Source of the DNA: Salinisphaera sp. UBA1666
GTDB lineage: Bacteria; Pseudomonadota; Gammaproteobacteria; Nevskiales; Salinisphaeraceae
Assembly (NCBI GenBank): GCA_002320455.1
Contig: DCKU01000159.1
Span: 1-5,416, forward strand
Direction of reading: 5' to 3'
Length of the DNA stretch: 5,416 nt
Both the position numbers and the translations under genes were made by a program. How positions within the stretch are numbered: position 1 is the stretch's first letter; every line of letters starts with the position of its first letter. The notes under the pieces were generated by a model. The model saw nothing but the letters and a program-made list of their open reading frames with translations, had not been told where the DNA came from and made no database searches. Positions 5,319 to 5,416 of the stretch are shown piece after piece.

Positions 5319-5407
5319 CCTCACAGACGCCGCGGCTGCGTTGCCAAGCTTGACCTGCCAATCAGGCAGGCGCTGCGCTTGGTCGCCTTGCAGCACCGTC
5401 TGTGAGG
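5319..5407. repeat. 89-nt nested inverted repeat (second of two)
   Basis: Four collinear perfect stems nest around an AATCA loop: CCTCACAGACG (5319-5329) with CGTCTGTGAGG (5397-5407), 11 bp; GCTGC (5335-5339) with GCAGC (5390-5394); CCAAGC (5344-5349) with GCTTGG (5377-5382); and CCTGCC (5354-5359) with GGCAGG (5365-5370). Together they give 28 base pairs interrupted by asymmetric internal loops. This is far more organised than chance and resembles a structured RNA or a folded single-stranded DNA site; no known family is recognised. Confidence 0.65.
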
Positions 5408-5416
5408 ACTCGAACG

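Larger units (their letters stand above)
5031..5416. other. 386 bp without a convincing gene
   Basis: Reading frames here have arbitrary composition, no good ribosome binding sites and no recognisable domain. Besides the structures listed separately, the stretch holds a perfect 10-bp palindrome GCCGGCCGGC (5075-5084), a GCGAA/TTCGC hairpin (5088-5102) and a distant CACGCGG (5063-5069) / CCGCGTG (5139-5145) pair. On the minus strand at 5149-5045 a short open stretch reads ALYIGGRTALRL..., discussed as a possible gene relic. Confidence 0.6.

Noticed and set aside
5010..5396. Minus-strand frame of 128 codons and overlapping plus-strand frames
   Set aside because: They read through the terminator and inverted repeats, lack ribosome sites, and have composition expected of non-coding GC-rich DNA.
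5397..5416. T-arm-like GTTCGAGTCC on the minus strand, suggesting a tRNA 3' end at the window edge
   Set aside because: The T-stem fails at the second pair, no CCA is encoded, and the acceptor region is instead part of the long inverted repeat.
5319..5416. Integron attC site
   Set aside because: The fold is similar in style, but the required RYYYAAC and GTTRRRY core sites are absent and no integron integrase or cassette is seen.

Overview
The window reads as a GC-rich chromosomal segment of a gammaproteobacterium, with a layout that would suit a halophilic or marine lineage such as Salinisphaera. That is an inference from the high GC content, the TtcA and fructosamine-kinase sequence types and the DesB-like desaturase. 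The genus is a guess; the class is reasonably secure.

Layout from left to right. Positions 1-19 hold an 18-of-19 inverted match to 5173-5191, which looks like the outer end of a repeated or mobile element. A secreted DUF4412-like protein is encoded on the minus strand (19-792). It is divergent, across only 45 bp, from a plus-strand series: a FEN/Pol I-type 5'-3' exonuclease (838-1719), a fructosamine/ketosamine kinase that overlaps it by 4 bp from a TTG start (1716-2603), and, after 114 bp containing an imperfect hairpin, the tRNA C32 thiolase ttcA (2718-3545). A 217-bp intergenic region (3546-3762) follows, with two candidate sigma70 promoters and two dyads. One dyad sits at the predicted transcription start of the next gene, as expected for a repressor operator. 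That gene is a membrane acyl desaturase with all three histidine boxes and a soluble tail of about 120 residues (3763-4953). It ends in a textbook intrinsic terminator (5001-5030). The last 386 bp carry no convincing gene but do carry the second copy of the 19-bp repeat and two successive long nested inverted repeats, 88 and 89 nt in span.

Functionally this is mostly housekeeping and maintenance: flap/5' nuclease activity on DNA, repair of glycated amines, tRNA thiolation and membrane unsaturation control. Exonuclease and kinase are almost certainly translationally coupled; ttcA may share their transcript. The desaturase appears to be its own transcription unit. I see no defence island, CRISPR array, prophage or intact transposase. 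The parts least explained by known genes are the 19-bp inverted pair and the structured DNA at 5172-5407.
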